The notes under the pieces are model-generated. The model was not told the origin of the DNA. It ran no database searches and worked only from the letters and a program-made list of their open reading frames with translations. A DNA stretch of 64,000 bases from Coprinus comatus (lineage: Eukaryota > Basidiomycota > Agaricomycetes > Agaricales > Agaricaceae), in contig JAWPGT010000009.1 in assembly GCA_034638255.1 (NCBI GenBank), forward strand, positions 310,001-374,000, in the 5' to 3' direction. A program made the position numbers and the translations under genes. Positions 45,368 through 60,229 of the stretch are shown here, piece by piece (the first letter of the stretch is position 1; every line of letters starts with the position of its first letter).

Positions 45368-45909
45368 ATTATGTCAAGCTCTCTGAAAACTGGTACTGAA
45401 GTATTGGATCGAGTGTAGTTATACTCAATACGAGTTAATCAATGATGGCATCGTAATAAATCTTTTAATAGTCAGATCAATGAGAGCGTTAGCAAAAGTT
45501 GCACAGCACTAGCCACCACAAATACACTTTCCTTGGATATTCTACAGCTACAGTCCTATAGTGTACATTATCTCGAAGCAACGGAGCTAATCTGATTTAC
45601 CTTCCCAACCGTGAAACAACGGATTTTCAGTCTACTCTCGGCTAAGCTTAGAGATTGCGGATCTGAGCGGTTAGTAGAAGTCAATGTGCTTTGTAACATT
45701 AAGTTAAATGTTAGTGTATCGTAGGCGAGAGACCGTTGAGAAGTCCAGCTGATAACTCTGATAGACACTTCTTTGAACAGCCACAATGCATACACATACA
45801 ATTGATTTTTATTTCAATACAAATTAATGACCCATTGGCACAAGATATCAAGTAAACCTCTAAGTTGTCATTTTACAGCCGTGGGGGACAAACATTTCTC
45901 ATTTCAACT
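45368..45909. other. Convergent 3' ends of GH17 gene 2 and enolase
   Basis: AT-rich 3' UTR sequence. A 77-codon minus frame at 45568-45801 has no recognisable features. Confidence 0.45.
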
Positions 45910-47591
<1,682 letters not shown>

Positions 47592-47981
47592 TGTGGGTGG
47601 TAGGGAGATTAGGTGCACAGAGTTATCATTTCCAATCGATCTTAGTACTTTCTAGAGTTTCTCACGGGGTACCGGTTGAGCGAATGAATGACGACTCGGT
47701 TCCCGAAAATCAATTTATCCGCCCTGCTCCGAAATGTATTTTTGCTGTGACGTCCGTGCGCCGCTATTCCGACGGACGGTTTCTCTCTGAGACGTCGGTC
47801 CAGATATACAAGGAAAGCGGTGTAAAAATCCCATTGCAATTCAGTGGTAAAAATATGTAAATATGTACCAACTAGATAATATTCGGCGTCAGTAAGTGTA
47901 CACCAGGCACTGGCGTCGGGTAACGAAACACATACCTCATCGCACCAGCCCTGCATTTGCAATCTGCTAACAATTATGAGA
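47592..47981. other. Enolase promoter and NOG2 3' end
   Basis: The two minus-strand genes are separated by 390 bp, which must include the enolase promoter. No clear TATA box stands out. Confidence 0.4.
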
Positions 47982-50513
47982 TCATTTCTTGTTTTTCCTC
48001 TTCCTACGCGGTTCTCCCTTTCCAACGGGTAAAGAACGCAATAGCGCCGCTTTCTCCCGATTCTTGTTCTTGACATTCGTTTTCGAGTAGAAGTTACTTG
48101 CTTTACGCTATGATTGGTTGATCAACATGCATATATAAAGAGAGAAAAAATCAAGTAGCAACTAACCTTGCTTGTCTTCATACGCGGCTCCTTCGACTGT
48201 GCAGCATCATCTTCGTCTTCGCTTCTCTCTTCTTCAACATCTATCAATTTTATTATGAGTAAATCCTTTCATGTATCAGTAACCATGCATACCATTCGAA
48301 TTTTCACCATCAGATTCTGCATCACTTGCGTCATCATCCTGGTCCTCTTTATCTTGTTTAATTCCTTCAAACACATCATTCCACTTCAAATCCTCTTCTT
48401 CATCAACTTCTTTATCTCCTACTTCCGAAGATTCATCGCCATTATCTTCTACCTCCTCCACCTCCTCAATATCTTCACCCAAAGCCTCCTCAAACGTTTT
48501 AAGATCCTCCGCCAAGAAGGTATTCTTTTGCATAATAGTACCCAAATTCTGTTTCACACTTGGTCTTGGTTTTTCCTCAGCAGCTTTACCCTTACCCTTC
48601 ACATCCCTAGCTGCCTTTGCCTTTGCCTTGGCTTCAGCAGCATTAAGTTCTTCTGATCTCTCAGGTGGAGAAACAAAGAACGGAATACGACCTCTAACCC
48701 AATCCGATAGTATGATTTTCGCAACGGAATCAAGATCCGGTTCTCCCCCTTTCAACAACCTTCCCTTCTTCCTTGCTAATTTATCCAAAAAGTCTTCAGG
48801 ATCATATCCTTCACTTGGATCATCCTTATTTGGTACCGGAATTCCGTATGTTCTCGAAAGGTATAACGGCTTCACTCGTTCCATAAGTGCCGCAATATGA
48901 TCCGATGGTGTAGGTAACGCTTCAACTCGAACAACACCTTTAAGTACAGTGTCGGTTTGCGTGTCACTTGAAGCTGATGTGGGTACGATTCCAGGACAAT
49001 CAATAAGATAGATACGTTTTGTGAGCGTGATATATTGCCAAACCTACAAAGAATCATTAAATACACGAATGACCTCAAAAAATCCATAATAATAAAAAGA
49101 ACTCACTTTGGTTTCGCCTGGCACTGGCGCAACACGGCAAACCTTGCCGCTTTTTAGGGTATTGATAACACTACTTTTTCCAACATTGGGATAACCGACG
49201 AATCCAACAGAAATTTGTTTCTTATCAGAATGTAATTGTGAGAATTGGCGAAGAAGTTGGATTAATGAACCTTTGCCGAATGAATGATTCGGTGAAGCAT
49301 GGAATGCGATGGTGGGGTAACGAGGAGTAAGATGTTGGATATAACGAGCCTAAAAATAAGGTATAAATCGTTTCGTTTTACTCTGTATCTTGGCAAAAAA
49401 AAAAAAGAACGCTTACTGTAACCCAGTTAGGTACGAGATCGCACTTGTTAATCACAAGTACAACCTGCTTGTGTGATTTTTCTTTTTTAATGAATTCAAG
49501 TACAGATTCGCAAAGTGTACCAAGAGGATCTCGAGCGTCGATAATATGAAGAATAACGTCGGATGAATCGATAACTTTATAAAGTTCACCATATATACGA
49601 CGAGAAGTACCCTTGGCATAGATAGGTTCGATGTAATCAGCATGCGTCTGTGGTTCAGCTATAGACGAAGCCAACGGTTCTATGAATCAAATCAAAAAAA
49701 AAGTGTTAGAGAATCCAATCTAAATCCCTTCTTCTTTCACATGGCCATGGATACAATTGAACAACTACTCACCTAAGACACCAGCACCTGATTCATCTGC
49801 AGCATTCTCAGCTTGTTCATAAGATGCTGCACCAAACTTTCCCAACTCCTCAAATGTTCCAGCTTCGATTCTAGGTTTCTTCCTTTGAGCTTTAGGTCCA
49901 AATGTTTCTGAGAAAGGCTCAGTTTCAACAATATGTGAGCGCTGTAATACGACACCAAAAACACAAAACAATTATCAGTAAAAAATTAAGATTAAAAGTC
50001 AAAAAAGATAAACTCACTTTCCGAGTGTTAGGGTTCAAAGCATCATCCAACAAAGCCATAGGAAGTTTATTCCTTTTTAAAAGTACAGAATACGGATCAT
50101 CTTTCTTGTTCAATAGACTCGTACGAAATTGGTCGAGGGCAGTTTGAGAGATAACTCTTGTATTACCTTTATAATAATGAAAAAAAAAAAAGCAACAAAC
50201 GTGTGTAAGTTTTACAAAACTCCTCAAAGAAAGAAGAAAGAATCCAATCCAAAATTATTTTTCACATACCAAACCACCTGCGGTCAGGTTGTACTCTTCC
50301 CGGTTTCGTCTCATCCTCTCCCTTCTGAAACGCCGCAGCCTGAATAATCTTTCCATCCTTATCTCTCACAGGTTTTCCTCCCTTGAGCATATTCAACTTG
50401 GCGACTTGTTTGGCATTGCGATAGAAATTTTCTCCCTTGACTTTAGCAAGGGATACTTTTGAAGATGAAGAGCGAGCTTTTGAGGATGATGAAGCATTGT
50501 TAAAGGGTGCCAT
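47982..50513 (-). CDS. NOG2: Nucleolar/nuclear GTP-binding protein 2 (Nog2/GNL2)
   Basis: Circularly permuted GTPase needed for late 60S maturation and export. The start at 50513 gives a Ser-rich N-terminus, then the NGP1NT region ([48 protein letters not shown]). The GTPase motifs come in permuted order: G4 [14 protein letters not shown]1 [21 protein letters not shown]2 [12 protein letters not shown] and G3 [12 protein letters not shown] helical part follows ([48 protein letters not shown]). The tail is Lys/Glu/Asp-rich and ends in basic text ([13 protein letters not shown]), fitting nucleolar targeting. Eight or so introns join in frame. Its start is 184 bp from the KAP114 stop, on the same strand. 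Confidence 0.94.
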
Positions 50514-50696
50514 AATTGACGATAATTATGGCCTCGTTAGAGGACCGTAGCAATTGTAAAACCACCAGATTGTCAAATCCCAAAAATCATCATCAAATTC
50601 CCACGGTCAATTTACCGTAAACCGAAACTATTCTTGTATTATACATCCCATTTTTTCCTAAACATTGGACCTTTTTCATACCATCCTAGATCATAT

Positions 50697-53600
50697 CTAA
50701 TTACTTTCTAGAACACGGCGGAGGACAAGTATCTCCTCTGTAGAGAGTTGATCAGCAAGATGACTAAAGTTGGCAGTATTCCTGGCAGCGCATTCCCGCA
50801 AAAAGTTGACGAGATGGGTCTGACAAATCGAAATTCATTAGTTTCCACCAAAAATATTTAGCTTATGTATGACACCCACCTGCATATCCATTTTCGATAC
50901 TGGGTCATCTTGTAAATCTTGGTCATCAGCATTATCGAATACTTCATCATTGTCGAATGCAGCTCCCTTGGGACCGAGCATTTCAGACAAGAAGGCGAAT
51001 TCCTCTTGATTAAAACCTTGATGTAATTTTTCCTCTTCCGCCCATTCTTCATCCTGCAAGGGTCAAAATTTGAGTTTAATGGTTTTGGAAAATACCTCAC
51101 AAAAACGTACCCCATCGTCAGAATCTACTTCAAAATCATTTCCTTGAGCAGTGATCGTAGCAGAATCACCACCAGATTGAAGGTCATGGATAACTATTTT
51201 GAGTGCTTTGACGGGGAATGAAATCGAAGTGAATTCAAGAGGGGCTGGAGGATTAGGATCTAAGTAAGGAATAAGGCAATGTCCATCACAATAATTAAAA
51301 CTCACTTTGTTTCGTCTTTGAGCGAGTCATGATTACATTCCTCGTTTCAGGTTTGACAATAATATCGCCCTTAACTGTAAGATTTTGTACCGAGGGTCGT
51401 TCAGATAGGATGAGTTGCGTAAGACCCAAAGTACTAATCCTCGATGGCCAGAAGCCTTGGAACGTCTCGGCATTTTCGCACCACGTTTGAATTAAGATAT
51501 CCAATCCAGATCTACCATCAATATTCATGGATTCCAAGAGATCAAGAATGGTGTCGCGTTGGTTATTAATCAAAAATGCGAACGGACAAACAAGGGACTA
51601 GATTCCAGAGAATAAGCAGTGTTACTTGAGGGAAGGTAAGGAACTAACCTGAAGGAAAGTAGCGGTTTTGGCAGTCCTCATACGTGCGACCATTGCTTGC
51701 AGAAGTTGAGGAAGCACAGGAAGAACGGCCTCTCCCGCTCTGCGGAATAGATGGATAATGAGATCACCTATCACAAGACCTCCTGCTTCATCCTGACTTT
51801 CAAGCAATCTCGCCACAAGCTTGAGGACATAATCCAAGCCGGTGCGTCCTTCGCTATCCCTCCATCCAACAATTTGATTACATTCTTTTCGGATGATAAG
51901 GGTTAGGCACTCAATACCATTCTTAGGGCATATCAGACGATGAAGGGATGAAAAGTACAATAAAAAAGCTCACTTGAATTACATCCCTATCTTCCGTATG
52001 TCCCAGATTTTCAAATAGGGCTGGGGCGAGAAGTGCAAAAAACCCGTCACCCAAGCCAGACTCGGGGGCTCCTCGGACAAGACTACTGACTAAATCAATA
52101 GCCGAAGCTACGATCCACGAATCTTCCCTTTTCGCAGTAGCGATAGCGCTGCTTAATGGTGGAAGAGCGCTCTTAATTACAGTCTCGTAGATACCTGGGG
52201 TAGCAGCGCCAGCGAGATTGCTTAAGATGTCGGTCAATATAGAAATGAATATGGGATCTGCACGTAACGTTAGCGAGACAATGAGAAATGAGAAATGTTT
52301 CACACACCTTTATTGTTTTTATGCCAAACTTCAAGGACTGCTTGAACTAATGCTGTGGCAAGGTCATTTGTTATCCAGCGTCCCTTCTCAATCTCAAGAA
52401 CAACTGATAAAGTTTCAAGGACGAGGCTCAGTGTGTCTTCGGAAGCAACTGACACCAATGGCCCTAGATCCTTTGCAATTCGGGGGGCAAATGGAACGAG
52501 GGCGGCATCGTCGCCACCTTGGCAGAAACTAACCACATAATATTTGAGCGAAATTGGAAGTGGTGTGACAGTCGATTTTCTTACTTGTGAATAGCTTTGA
52601 CCGCAGAAACTTTGACAGGCACACCTGCATCATTGGATTCGAGTACTTGTATGGCAGCTTCAAGGTATTGGCCTGCGGATTGCAGTGGCAACAATTGTGA
52701 AAATTGACTTGCAAATACAAAGCCACGGCCTTGAAGAAAGGGATATTCTATGTCGCTATTGATGAGTTTACCAGCCGATAACCCATGAATATGATCCTAC
52801 ATACCAGGAAGTCCAAGCAGAGACGGGATCACTGCAGTCAGGAAGTACTCTATGTCAATGGGTTTATCGCGTCCGGAGTCTTGTTCATCTTGCACACAAT
52901 CAAGAATTGCTTCTGATTGCGATCCAATAGCAGCAAAGGCAGCCTCCAAAGGTCTCCACCTAGAAGAAGGTTAATGAATAAGTGTACTGATAGGATGAAA
53001 ACAACGTACCAATCTTGATTCCCACTTTCCCGAGCTTGCTGAGACGCTTGTACTATTTGGTTAATGACGGACGCAAATGCTTGAGTTGTTGGTGCTGGTA
53101 ACCTGTCCGTCAATAACTACAACGTGTTATAAGCGATGTCTGGTAAGATGGAGAAATAGAAATACTTACTCCAAGCAAGTCAAACCCAGCCACGCGGATA
53201 CTGTATGCTTGGGTCTCATCATCCTCTTGTGCGACAAAGGCGTTGGCATTATTAGCCCAAGTCTCTTCCTGGATGATTGTTCATAAGAGAAAGAAGGGTA
53301 ATACAGAGTTACTTACGTCGTCATGTGTCATTTGAGAATAACCAAAGATGGCAGAAACCAAACCTAACAAATTGGATTTTGTCCACTCCTTTGCTTTTGC
53401 ATGGCGCGAGATCGCAGAGATTAGATCTATGATAGGACAAATAAGCTGTGCCAAGTCGATGGTTTCATCCTCCGATGTGTTTGGTACAGAGTCTTCCTCC
53501 AAGAGGTAATAACGCGTAAAGGTTGGATACAGTGCACGAAGGTGGTTGACGGAGGCATCCAAATAGTCGATCAGGAACGTTTGAGTGAGAGCACGAGGGA

Positions 53601-54721
53601 AAGATGTGTTTATAGTTGATAATGTCTACAAGCCCTATGAGTGAGATGTTGGATGTCATGAACTTGAAACTGACTTTGAAGATCTGGATTCTAACAGAGA
53701 GACCGTCCCAGTTAGGTACATTGGAAACATCTGAGACAGGATCGATATTCAGAAGTACTTTGAATGCTTCAAGCCAGATGGGTAAAACACTATTTGTCGC
53801 TTCCTGGACTGCCTGTGGGTGTTGGTCTTTGACCATGAAGAGTGCGGTAATGCATTGTCGGAAAACGGAGATTGTACGAGCGCGGGTGAGAGGTGAATGG
53901 GACTTGACATCGACTTAAATTAGAGTGAAAGCAGATACAGGAAAGGAAGCCCAACGTACATCAGTGGTCCCTAGAATATTTAGAAGAACGGGGAGTAGTT
54001 GGCGTAGAACGGGTAATATCTGATCCTCTGTAAGGTCTGCTTTGATAAATTCGGTGAAGACTTGCATGGCTCCATGAATAGAATCCGGGGAACCAGAAGA
54101 CAGAAGTCCAATAAGAGCGGTCAGAAGGTCGGGATATTCATCTGGCCAGTCGCAGTTGGCTATGGAAGATATGGTGTGGGCCTGAACAGGGTATAAGTTG
54201 AGATAGTAGTAGGATATGAACTAAGTCGACGAACACATAAAGATCGTATGCGGCGGTTTGGATCCGAGAGTCCTTGGAAAACAGCTTGACGGATTTGAGT
54301 TTTTATCTGTGAGAAGTTTATTCGAGAAATAGAATAAAGGGTTAGAACAGACGCACTTCGGGGGGTGGGGCACAACCTTTGAACGCAGGAAAGTAAGGAG
54401 ACCACCTTTCCTTGACATACTTCCGCAGAGCTATGTTTGCAGAGTGCTAGTTGTTCAGATAAGTATATAGCGTGTCACATATAAGAACACCACATATCTG
54501 TCTTAGTGAAATCTCTGCATCCTGAGCAAGGATAATTTGTCCCAAAACCAGACCGGTATCTTATCACGCGTCAAGGATCAATAAAATATTTTTCGGAAGC
54601 ACAAGGACATACTGGTGTCCTGGAAAGATTCTGCAAGCTTCAATTCTGCAGATATACGGGTGTTTTTGTCTGCGTTGAGAGTAGCGGACAGTACTTGGGC
54701 GATATGGCTGGTGGACGCCAT
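50697..54721 (-). CDS. KAP114: Importin-9 / Kap114-type karyopherin
   Basis: HEAT-repeat nuclear import receptor. In yeast and animals this type carries H2A-H2B histones and TBP. The start at 54721 is MASTSHIAQVLSATLNADKN. The importin N-terminal region follows (ISAELKLAESFQD, TGLVLGQIILAQDAEISLRQ, ALRKYVKERWSPYFPAFKG, AVFQGLSDPNRRIRS). Many helical pairs come next, for example DWPDEYPDLLTALIGLLSSG and PVLRQLLPVLLNILGTTD. Near the C-terminus is a very acidic insertion (GNDFEVDSDDG, DEEWAEEEKLHQGFNQEEFA, FDNADDQDLQDDPVSKMDMQ) typical of Kap114/Ipo9. It ends THLVNFLRECAARNTANFSH...LRRVLESN. I count well over fifteen introns. One near 54460-54490 needs a weak GTTCTT donor to keep frame (LRQICG|HSANIALRKY). 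Confidence 0.88.
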
Positions 54722-55027
54722 GGTCAAGAGTTGGGTGTTCTGTTCACGTGCAGAACGCGGTGATCCAGGGGTCTAAATATAGTCAACGTCTTTTAAAGAG
54801 ATCAATTCGAACAGTTGGAGCTCAAATATGTGTGGAAACGTTGAATACTCCGCCCACCAGAACATTGGAAAAACCTGCATATCATACTGAACTTGGCATA
54901 TACCAAATGTGACGATTCCGTACAAGGGGTAGTTTGCAGGTGTTTTGTCAAGGTTTCTGTGGCTAGCGGGCTATTACGCGACAACTACGTTAAGACGGCT
55001 CGACTCTTGACACGAACTCTTTCTTTC

Positions 55028-57690
55028 ATGTCCTCAGCTGATGCAGGTGGAATGACTACTAGAAGTATGAAGAGGCCATTGCCTCAAAACAAACTTGTCG
55101 ATGATCCCGTCCCAAAACGTCGTAGAAAAAAGAAAGTGATTCTTTCCTCGTTTATGGAAATGCCCATGGACATTCTATACGAGGTATGTACGCGGCTGTA
55201 TGGACAGATCCGCTAGCTAATAAAGAAGCGGCATTTAGATATTTAGTAATCTCCACCCATATGATCTTTTGAAGCTTACCCGCGTCAACAAAGAATTTCG
55301 TCGTGTCCTCATGAGCCGATCCTCAATAACAGTCTGGCAGGAAGCTAGGGGTAACGTACCCGGAATTCCCAATTGCCCTGATGATATGAGCGAACCTGCC
55401 TACGCGAACCTGGCGTTTTCCCCACATTGCCATGTGAGCCAAATTTATACCGGATTTGCAAAGCACTAAATATCTAAACCTCAACAAGTTCTGCTTGAGC
55501 CCTAATATCCGAAGTATAGATTGGTTGTTCAGAATGCGGAAGTGTCCTCAATGCGGTCAAGCACAGTGAGTTCTCATACCTTACACGTCAGAATGATTAT
55601 AACAACTATCTTAGACTATTACAATTACCGACGAAAAGTAAAGATCTTGTGTTAGATCTGGTTCCGTTCCGCCATGTAAGTCGTTTTCTATTGATTGTCT
55701 CACTATTTCCCTGAACGAATCGCAAAGGTTACAGCGGATCGAGGTCGTGTATCCTTTCTTGTAACTCCCAAGGTGCAATATGAGGAAATGAAAGCTCGTA
55801 TTTCCTCAATGAGTTCCTCCGAACTGTCATCTCTGCGAGCAGAGCGAGGCAATTTGCTTAAGGATATAAAAAATGTCTGTATCTTTTCTCATTCTAGGAT
55901 ATAAGACTGACTAAATAAATGTCGGCTAGCATACCGCCCTTGCTGAGGCTTGGGTAGGTCGTGTTGCTGAAAATCGAAGTCAAGAGCTGCAGCGCCTTAA
56001 ACAAGAGAGGAAGAATGCGTAAACCGGATTATTATATATTCATTCAACACCCGCGCTGATTTAGTACGCAGGATCACTGCCAAACTCATTGAACTCGGCT
56101 GGGAAGAGGAATTAAATAAATTTCCCTCGAAAGATTCATTGCTGACACACTACTTGGTGAATGACCCACGACCACTCACAGCCCGAGGTATGAATCACCA
56201 TATTGTCAGGGATGCACTTATCCACGGATTACTGATAAATATCTACTAGTTTGGTCCAATATTAAAGCTACGATGATCACTTTCATGGAAGACACACGAG
56301 AGAAGCGCCTGCAGTACGAACGGAGGCTCGCAGTGCTTAGACGCAAACCCATTATTATGAAACTCTTCCAGGAATACAAGAATACCCATCTCCCATATAC
56401 GGAACTTATACCGGAACCTATAGAGTTTCTTCGCTTGGATGCTGTCAAAAAATATTTGGAGCAGCCGTACAACGACCAAGCGAAACCATTTGATTCGGCA
56501 ACTCAGATCCCCCTTCTACTCTCCGAATGGCGCCTCGATGTTCAGCGCAGGTTTCTAACTCGAATTCGAGCCTCCCTATTACAGAATCATTCATCTTGTG
56601 AAGCTTCAACTCCTTGCAACCACCAAGTGTTAGCCGACGCTGACGATGAAAGTCTGTTGAAGTTCGCATCACTCGCGACCACTGTTTATCGTTGCCGTAA
56701 CTGTACCAAAAGAGCATCATTTATCAGTGAAGACTATGACATCGCCCAGGATTATAGTGTTGATGCGATTGATTTTCCAACTCAACTTCTCCATTATCCT
56801 GAAGTCTTAGGACATCATTGTTTCAAGACTCGTCAGGCTTACGAATCGGATAAACCTTTCATTAGCATGCAAGAGGATAAGGGACGTGTAATTTCTTTCG
56901 AGGACCTCACCGTGGAAGAGAGCTATCACCAGGCTATTACTAAGATACTGGTTTTATTGGGAAAGGAATCGACTACTACAACTGCACGAGATTTGGATAA
57001 TGGCACAAAAATCAATTTCTATTGTACCTGTCTGTGTTATGTCCCAGATAAAGAGATTGATAGTCAGACCTTTGCCGCTCCTTTCGTATTCAACTGGCGT
57101 GGTATGGTGAGTAATCCTATTGATCTATACTTACTACTTATAAGTAACCATTACTGAAACAGGTCCTACACGTTATGGAACATCACAAAGAACTTCCCAG
57201 TACAATTGACATGATGCCATCATCATTTTTGAATGCCTTAAACAAGTCGGAAACAAAGACAAAGGAAAAGACAAGGGCAAAGGCAACGATAGAGGCAAAT
57301 ACATTGATATTCAAGAAACCACCTCAAGCAGGACCTACGTTGGAATGTTCACACTGCAATGATTCGTTTTACCCGTTCCTCTGGACTAAGCCCTTACTAG
57401 ATAAACACTTTGTTGTCAGGTACCGTATTCTTTTCTCCTTCTCCTGATAACTCTCTGACTTGCACTCTTCATCTCACATTTATAGATGTAAACCAAAGCA
57501 CAAACCTCCTCGAGAAAATGTTGACTATTATAAAACATTTGATGCGGCTGCACGTCGTCCTTTACTGGATGCGAGATTAGTTATAAGCAAGAAAATCTTG
57601 AAGCGCAAGAATAATGGTGGCGGGGAACTTGACTTTGATTATTTTACCGAGGTTTTGGAGGGAAAGATTGACATATCCGCGTTGTCTTGA
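55028..57690 (+). CDS. F-box protein with cysteine-rich segments
   Basis: A basic N-terminus (TTRSMKRPLPQ, VPKRRRKKKVILSS) leads into an F-box split by one intron: FMEMPMDILYE|IFSNLHPYDLLKLTRVNKEF. The protein continues with a CxxC/HxC-like patch (FSPHCHFC..., RMRKCPQCGQAQ), then long charged helices (WVGRVAENRSQELQRLKQER and following). Further cysteine pairs occur at VYRCRNCTKR, FYCTCLCYV, LECSHCNDSFYP and CKPKHK. It ends EGKIDISALS at 57690. About nine introns join in frame. F-box proteins recruit substrates to SCF ubiquitin ligases. This architecture is common in Agaricomycetes and its targets are unknown. An ATG at 54893 would add 45 residues in the KAP114 promoter; 55028 is preferred. 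It is divergent from KAP114, 306 bp apart. Confidence 0.8.
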
Positions 57691-60229
57691 ATTCCTGTTG
57701 ATGGGTAGAAGTATGTGTCTAATCGGAGACTGGAGTCGAACAAAGAGGACAGGTTTTGTCGTATGATTTAATTTACACTCATAATAATTGATAGTACGCT
57801 CGGATCTCTCATTATCTTTCTCTAAAGACCCATTGATTCAGCGATATTGGAACCGCCTGGCATGACGAAAGACCTCTTTTGACTCGACTCAAATCTCTAA
57901 CACCTACGACTTGGATTTCGACCTGAGTCAATGTATATTCTAAAAATGACCTACCCGTATATATTACCATCTGACACGTTTTATCAACTCTCTTCGTAGT
58001 TTCAGTATCTGCGATCCCCGTTATTTAACAACTGGGATTCATATGGTCTATCCAACAGGCTGGACCCTTAGACCAGACTTCCGTTATGTTCATAACACAT
58101 GAAACAACACAACATTGACCTACCGTGTGGTCTTGACCACTTTTCATTACTCATGTCAAAAGCCCCGCTTATAAAGTGAACGGCGGGTAATATTTGCCTA
58201 CTGCAGTGCAATGTATCACTACTATATTGCCCGACAATCAATTTGATAAATTGATATTTCCGTCAAATCCAATGTAATCGGGCCGTAACTCTGACAGTGA
58301 ACATGGACTCAGGAAAGGTATCCTTCGAATGTAGTAGCCGAGCGAGAGTCGCCTTCCTTTCTACTGGTGTAGCTCGGAGGATCTGTGGCTATTTCGGTTT
58401 CGATCAATTGAGATCGATATTTGTTGCAACTTAAATTTTTCCCTCTTATGTGGCATAGTAGTGACCCACATATCTAGAGTCTTTTACACTCAAACATGGC
58501 ATGCGAAGGGCGATCGAAAACCTGTTATGTGCTGAGTATTCCGTGGTAAAAGGCGCGTTTCGAGTTCGAATCTGAATGGAATCAAAATGGTGGTTGTGGT
58601 CTAAATATAGCATTTACACAACTACATGGCGATCCGACACCGTTACAAATTGTTAACATGTTCGTCACCTAACGCTCAGTATGTATTGGTAAATTAAGAG
58701 ACCATAGTATCTCCGTCTTCTATATCCGAACTTACATTGCAGGATTTATATATTCAGTAAAGGCATGGTCCGTAAAGGCGTAAAAGCCTACGATATGCTG
58801 AAATCTTCAGTGCCCGGTGCATTCCAACTCAACAAGCAAGTAGACTCCCAAGTAACCTGACAACATTTGGAGTGATTTCCACGAGCCGTTCGTGAGAAAA
58901 TTCACTTTACATAAAATTGTTGAGTTCGCTTGTCCACAACTGTAGCCTGTTATATCCTGCCTGCAACTCTGATGCAATTTAAACTTGAACGAAACCGACA
59001 CTACAAATTCCCTTTTCTGCATCTGACACGTTTTACGTTCTATTAACTTTGATCGATGAGGTTACCTGAGATACCAGTCAAGTTGCGAGGATCCACCTAC
59101 ACAGCAAGAAGCAGATCAAGGAACTCCAGCAGAGAAATAGTTATAACTCCCACCCCCACTGGCACCCTGGAACTCCTGGAATTGTAAGCTTGCGGAAAAT
59201 CACCAACATTAAAACATGAAACAGAGTTAACACCGGATCGTGTGCCAGCCTTGGTCCCAAACGCGTTCGTTTACTTATTTGATAAAATTTACGAGAACGG
59301 CAAATATTTGCCTTACTGTATTACTCGACAATCAATTTGATGGATCGATATCTCTCCGTTTCTTGAATATCCACGATGCTAGTCTAACTCTGAAAGGGTT
59401 GATAGGAACGGGATGTACTCCACGGATAATGTACTGCGGAAGATCATCTTGCTTTGCTATTGGTGGTGCAACCCAAAAACACCTGTAGCGTCGATGAATC
59501 CTAAATTTTAAACGGTTTTAGTTCAATCAAAAGTAATGATATTTCAAATATTGTGTTAATAGGAGTCTGACAGAGTCTGACGCCGTTCTAGAGTTCGTTC
59601 TCGTTTGTTATTCTCTTTTCCCATGCTTCCCATAGCTTTTTCTGCATCCTTGACCCATTTACAATGGATGATCGGAAACCGGTTACAAACGATGTGTTTT
59701 GGGTTTCCGAATTTGGGTGGCGATCAACGTGGTGGGCTAAATTTAGCATGGGTGTTGCATGGTGATCTGACGCTGTTACAGTTGTTCAATGTTAATGAAT
59801 GCGGAAAACCATGATCAACACCAGCGCTTTGCACTGGGCGCGTATCGGTAAACCAAGGCCATGATATCCCCATCTTTTATACCCGAATCTCCATTGCATG
59901 GGTATGGATATGTTCCAGGTGCTTGCCGGTGTATCATTAGTAAGTTGGTGTTTGGTGCGTAGGGGTATAAAAGCCTACGATGTTCAACTTGGAGTCTTCA
60001 GTGCCCGGTGCATTTCAAATCTACAACAAGTAAGCACTTACTTGGCTCTCTCCTCTTCATTGCATTCCTTGAATAACCGTGTTTTTCACAGAGTTATTCG
60101 GCTGGTCCTGTAACTACTCTACTCAACACTACAAACACAACACTTCAACTTATCACAGTACGTACGCTGGACTTTTGGTTTCTGCAGTCGTGCTGAATGT
60201 TTTATAGCTTTCATACTCACGAAATCATC
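57691..60229. repeat. Degenerate tandem duplication of promoter-like DNA
   Basis: No gene is recognised. About 57960-58860 resembles about 59020-60040 in order: 'ctgacacgtttta' (57971, 59025), 'aatatttgcct...gacaatcaatttgat' (58190, 59303), 'gtggtctaaatatagcat/gtgggctaaatttagcat' (58600, 59730), 'catagtatctcc/catgatatcccc', and 'taaaagcctacgat' plus 'cttcagtgcccggtgcatt' (58780, 59966). The offset grows from about 1.05 to 1.19 kb because of indels. The right copy keeps a TATA box and feeds the gene at 60230. Confidence 0.7.
59966..59972 (+). promoter_or_regulatory. TATA box upstream of the kinase-like secreted gene
   Basis: TATAAAA 258 bp before the ATG at 60230. A possible 5' UTR intron (GTAAGCACT at about 60028 to TTTTTCACAG at about 60090) would explain the distance. 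The duplicate at about 58778 reads CGTAAAA, so its box is lost. Confidence 0.55.

Noticed and set aside
48168..48656. 162-codon plus-strand frame rich in Phe/Leu/Ile
   Set aside because: Antisense to the Glu/Lys/Asp-rich C-terminal part of NOG2, which produces hydrophobic-looking shadows.
58555..58600. tRNA-like 'gttcgaatc' box
   Set aside because: No acceptor stem or D-arm can be formed around it; single-motif match by chance.
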